Shown one piece after another: positions 63,025-64,000 of a stretch of 64,000 bases of DNA (positions within the stretch are counted from its first letter, which is position 1; the number at the start of each line of letters is the position of its first letter). Origin of the DNA: CAYMAZ01 sp964388575 (lineage in GTDB: Bacteria; Bacteroidota; Bacteroidia; Bacteroidales; DTU049); contig CAYMAZ010000001.1 in assembly GCA_964388575.1 (NCBI GenBank), positions 1-64,000 on the forward strand. The letters run 5' to 3'. Position numbers and translations under genes: made by a program. Below the pieces are notes generated by a model. The model was not told the DNA's origin, ran no database searches, and saw nothing but the letters and a program-made list of their open reading frames with translations.

Positions 63025-64000
63025 ATGTCGAAAAACAAGAAAAAAAATACTGAATTGTCTTTAAAACAACAAATTGTAAAATTCTTTGCTGATTTTCCTG
63101 TGAAAAGCTACAATTACAAGCAGGTTTGTGGTAAGTTGGGAATACAGGATCAACAAAAAAGAAAGAATGTTTTAACAATGCTTGAAGTCCTGACTGCTGA
63201 AGATTTTCTGGTTGAAACAAGTCGTGGAATGTATCAGTTAAATCCTGAGTTGAAAAAGTCACATATGCCGTCGTCATCTGTAATTGAAGGACGAGTAGAT
63301 ATGAAACAGACAGGAAAAGCATATATCATTTCAGATGACCTTGAGGATGATGTATTTATTGCACCAAATAATGTCAATCATGCACTTGACGGAGATCTTG
63401 TAAAAGTTCAGTTATTTCCCAAAAGGTCGGGAAGGAAAATGGAAGGAGAGATTGTAGAAATTCTCAAACGTCATCGGATTAAATTTGTCGGAGTCGTTTC
63501 TGTTGGTCGTAAAATGGCATTTGTCACACCTGATGATCAGAGAGTGCCTGTTGATATCATGATACTTCCGGAAGATCTTGGTGGTGCAGTTACTGGGATG
63601 AAGGCAATTGCCGAGATTACTGAATGGCCTGAGAAATCAAATAATCCATTCGGAAGGATTACACATGTGTTGGGACAGCCCGGAGAGAATGAAGTGGAAA
63701 TGAAGTCAATCCTTGCTTCGAATGATTTTCCTCTGTCTTTTAATCAAAAAACATTAAAAGCTGTTGACAAAATTCCTGACAAAATTCCTGAAAGTGAAAT
63801 AAAAAAACGTCGTGACTTCAGACAAACCTTTACAATTACCATTGACCCGGAGGATGCAAAGGATTTTGATGATGCAATTTCTCTTAAAAAAATATCAGAA
63901 GACCTTTTTGAAATTGGCATTCATATCGCAGATGTTTCATATTATGTGTCGCCTGAATCCTTAATTGACAAAGAAGCTTATGAACGGGGCACTTCAATTT
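63025..64000 (+). CDS. rnr: Ribonuclease R, partial (3' end beyond right edge)
   Basis: First 325 codons of an RNB-family 3'-5' exoribonuclease. An N-terminal helix-turn-helix-like domain (about 10-75) precedes the OB-fold cold-shock domains with GRVDMKQTGKAYI and VFIAPNNVNHALDGD. The start of the catalytic RNB domain has DPEDAKDFDDAISL, with the metal-binding Asp residues. It degrades structured RNA, including rRNA and mRNA fragments. An in-frame ATG at 63013 is an alternative start; 63025 is preferred for its basic SKNKKK opening. Divergent from the photolyase gene. Confidence 0.93.
   Translation, partial: MSKNKKKNTELSLKQQIVKFFADFPVKSYNYKQVCGKLGIQDQQKRKNVLTMLEVLTAEDFLVETSRGMYQLNPELKKSHMPSSSVIEGRVDMKQTGKAYIISDDLEDDVFIAPNNVNHALDGDLVKVQLFPKRSGRKMEGEIVEILKRHRIKFVGVVSVGRKMAFVTPDDQRVPVDIMILPEDLGGAVTGMKAIAEITEWPEKSNNPFGRITHVLGQPGENEVEMKSILASNDFPLSFNQKTLKAVDKIPDKIPESEIKKRRDFRQTFTITIDPEDAKDFDDAISLKKISEDLFEIGIHIADVSYYVSPESLIDKEAYERGTSI

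Noticed and set aside
63023..63322. 99-aa minus-strand ORF at the right end
   Set aside because: It lies entirely antisense to the RNase R coding sequence.

Overview
The window is an AT-rich chromosomal segment from a member of the Bacteroidota (Bacteroidia/Flavobacteriia type). The evidence is the type IX secretion (T9SS) C-terminal sorting domains, the mutY-ssb-gldE-gldD block, the DUF6089-uppS-bamA-ompH-ompH block, a fused SecDF, DUF4249/TonB-receptor and TonB genes, and promoters of the Bacteroidota type (-7 element TAnnTTTG). I see no tRNA, rRNA, CRISPR array, insertion sequence or phage gene. Most genes are housekeeping or envelope genes.

Layout. 1-3.1 kb: end of an MMPL/RND exporter and a GT2-DUF2062 glycosyltransferase, a pair typical of aryl-polyene/flexirubin clusters, running off the left edge. 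3.2-10 kb: a GAF histidine kinase, a multi-spanning membrane protein, and a seven-PAS hybrid kinase split by an artificial 10-N scaffold gap. 10.3-12.5 kb: a DUF2779 (Cas4-like PD-(D/E)XK) protein with an adjacent DEDDy exonuclease, the most intriguing pair here. 12.6-19.2 kb: acyl-CoA ligase, a GT-C membrane protein, a tetrapyrrole-methylase-type methyltransferase, a PLP dehydratase, a phosphatase, and thiS/thiF. 19.3-21.9 kb: a large T9SS cargo protein.

22-25.5 kb: mutY-ssb-gldE-gldD. The gldE gene has an in-frame TGA near its 5' end and a degenerate membrane domain. 25.5-34.2 kb: a minus-strand block of DUF6089, uppS, bamA, two ompH genes, a TonB-dependent receptor and a DUF4249 lipoprotein. 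A perfect hairpin plus T-run lies inside the first codons of the receptor. 34.6-38.7 kb: a pilin-like protein, DUF3822, rsmD, asd, and DAHP synthase-chorismate mutase. 38.8-40.3 kb: two tandem tonB genes. 40.6-44.3 kb: gcvH, then ECF sigma, an anti-sigma-like protein with a duplicated module, and a DUF2807/beta-barrel protein. 44.5-51.4 kb: secDF and divergent dnaE.

51.5-59.3 kb: a T9SS cargo, trxA-DUF58, an orphan TolC/membrane-fusion pair, and a secreted dockerin-like protein. The two secreted-protein genes share a palindromic promoter block. 59.4-64 kb: an M23 peptidase, a TPR lipoprotein, a photolyase, and the start of rnr.

The genes suggest a cell that invests in outer-membrane assembly (BamA, Skp/OmpH, SecDF), T9SS secretion or gliding, and TonB-driven uptake. 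Functions are assigned from motifs and family knowledge. No database search was run.
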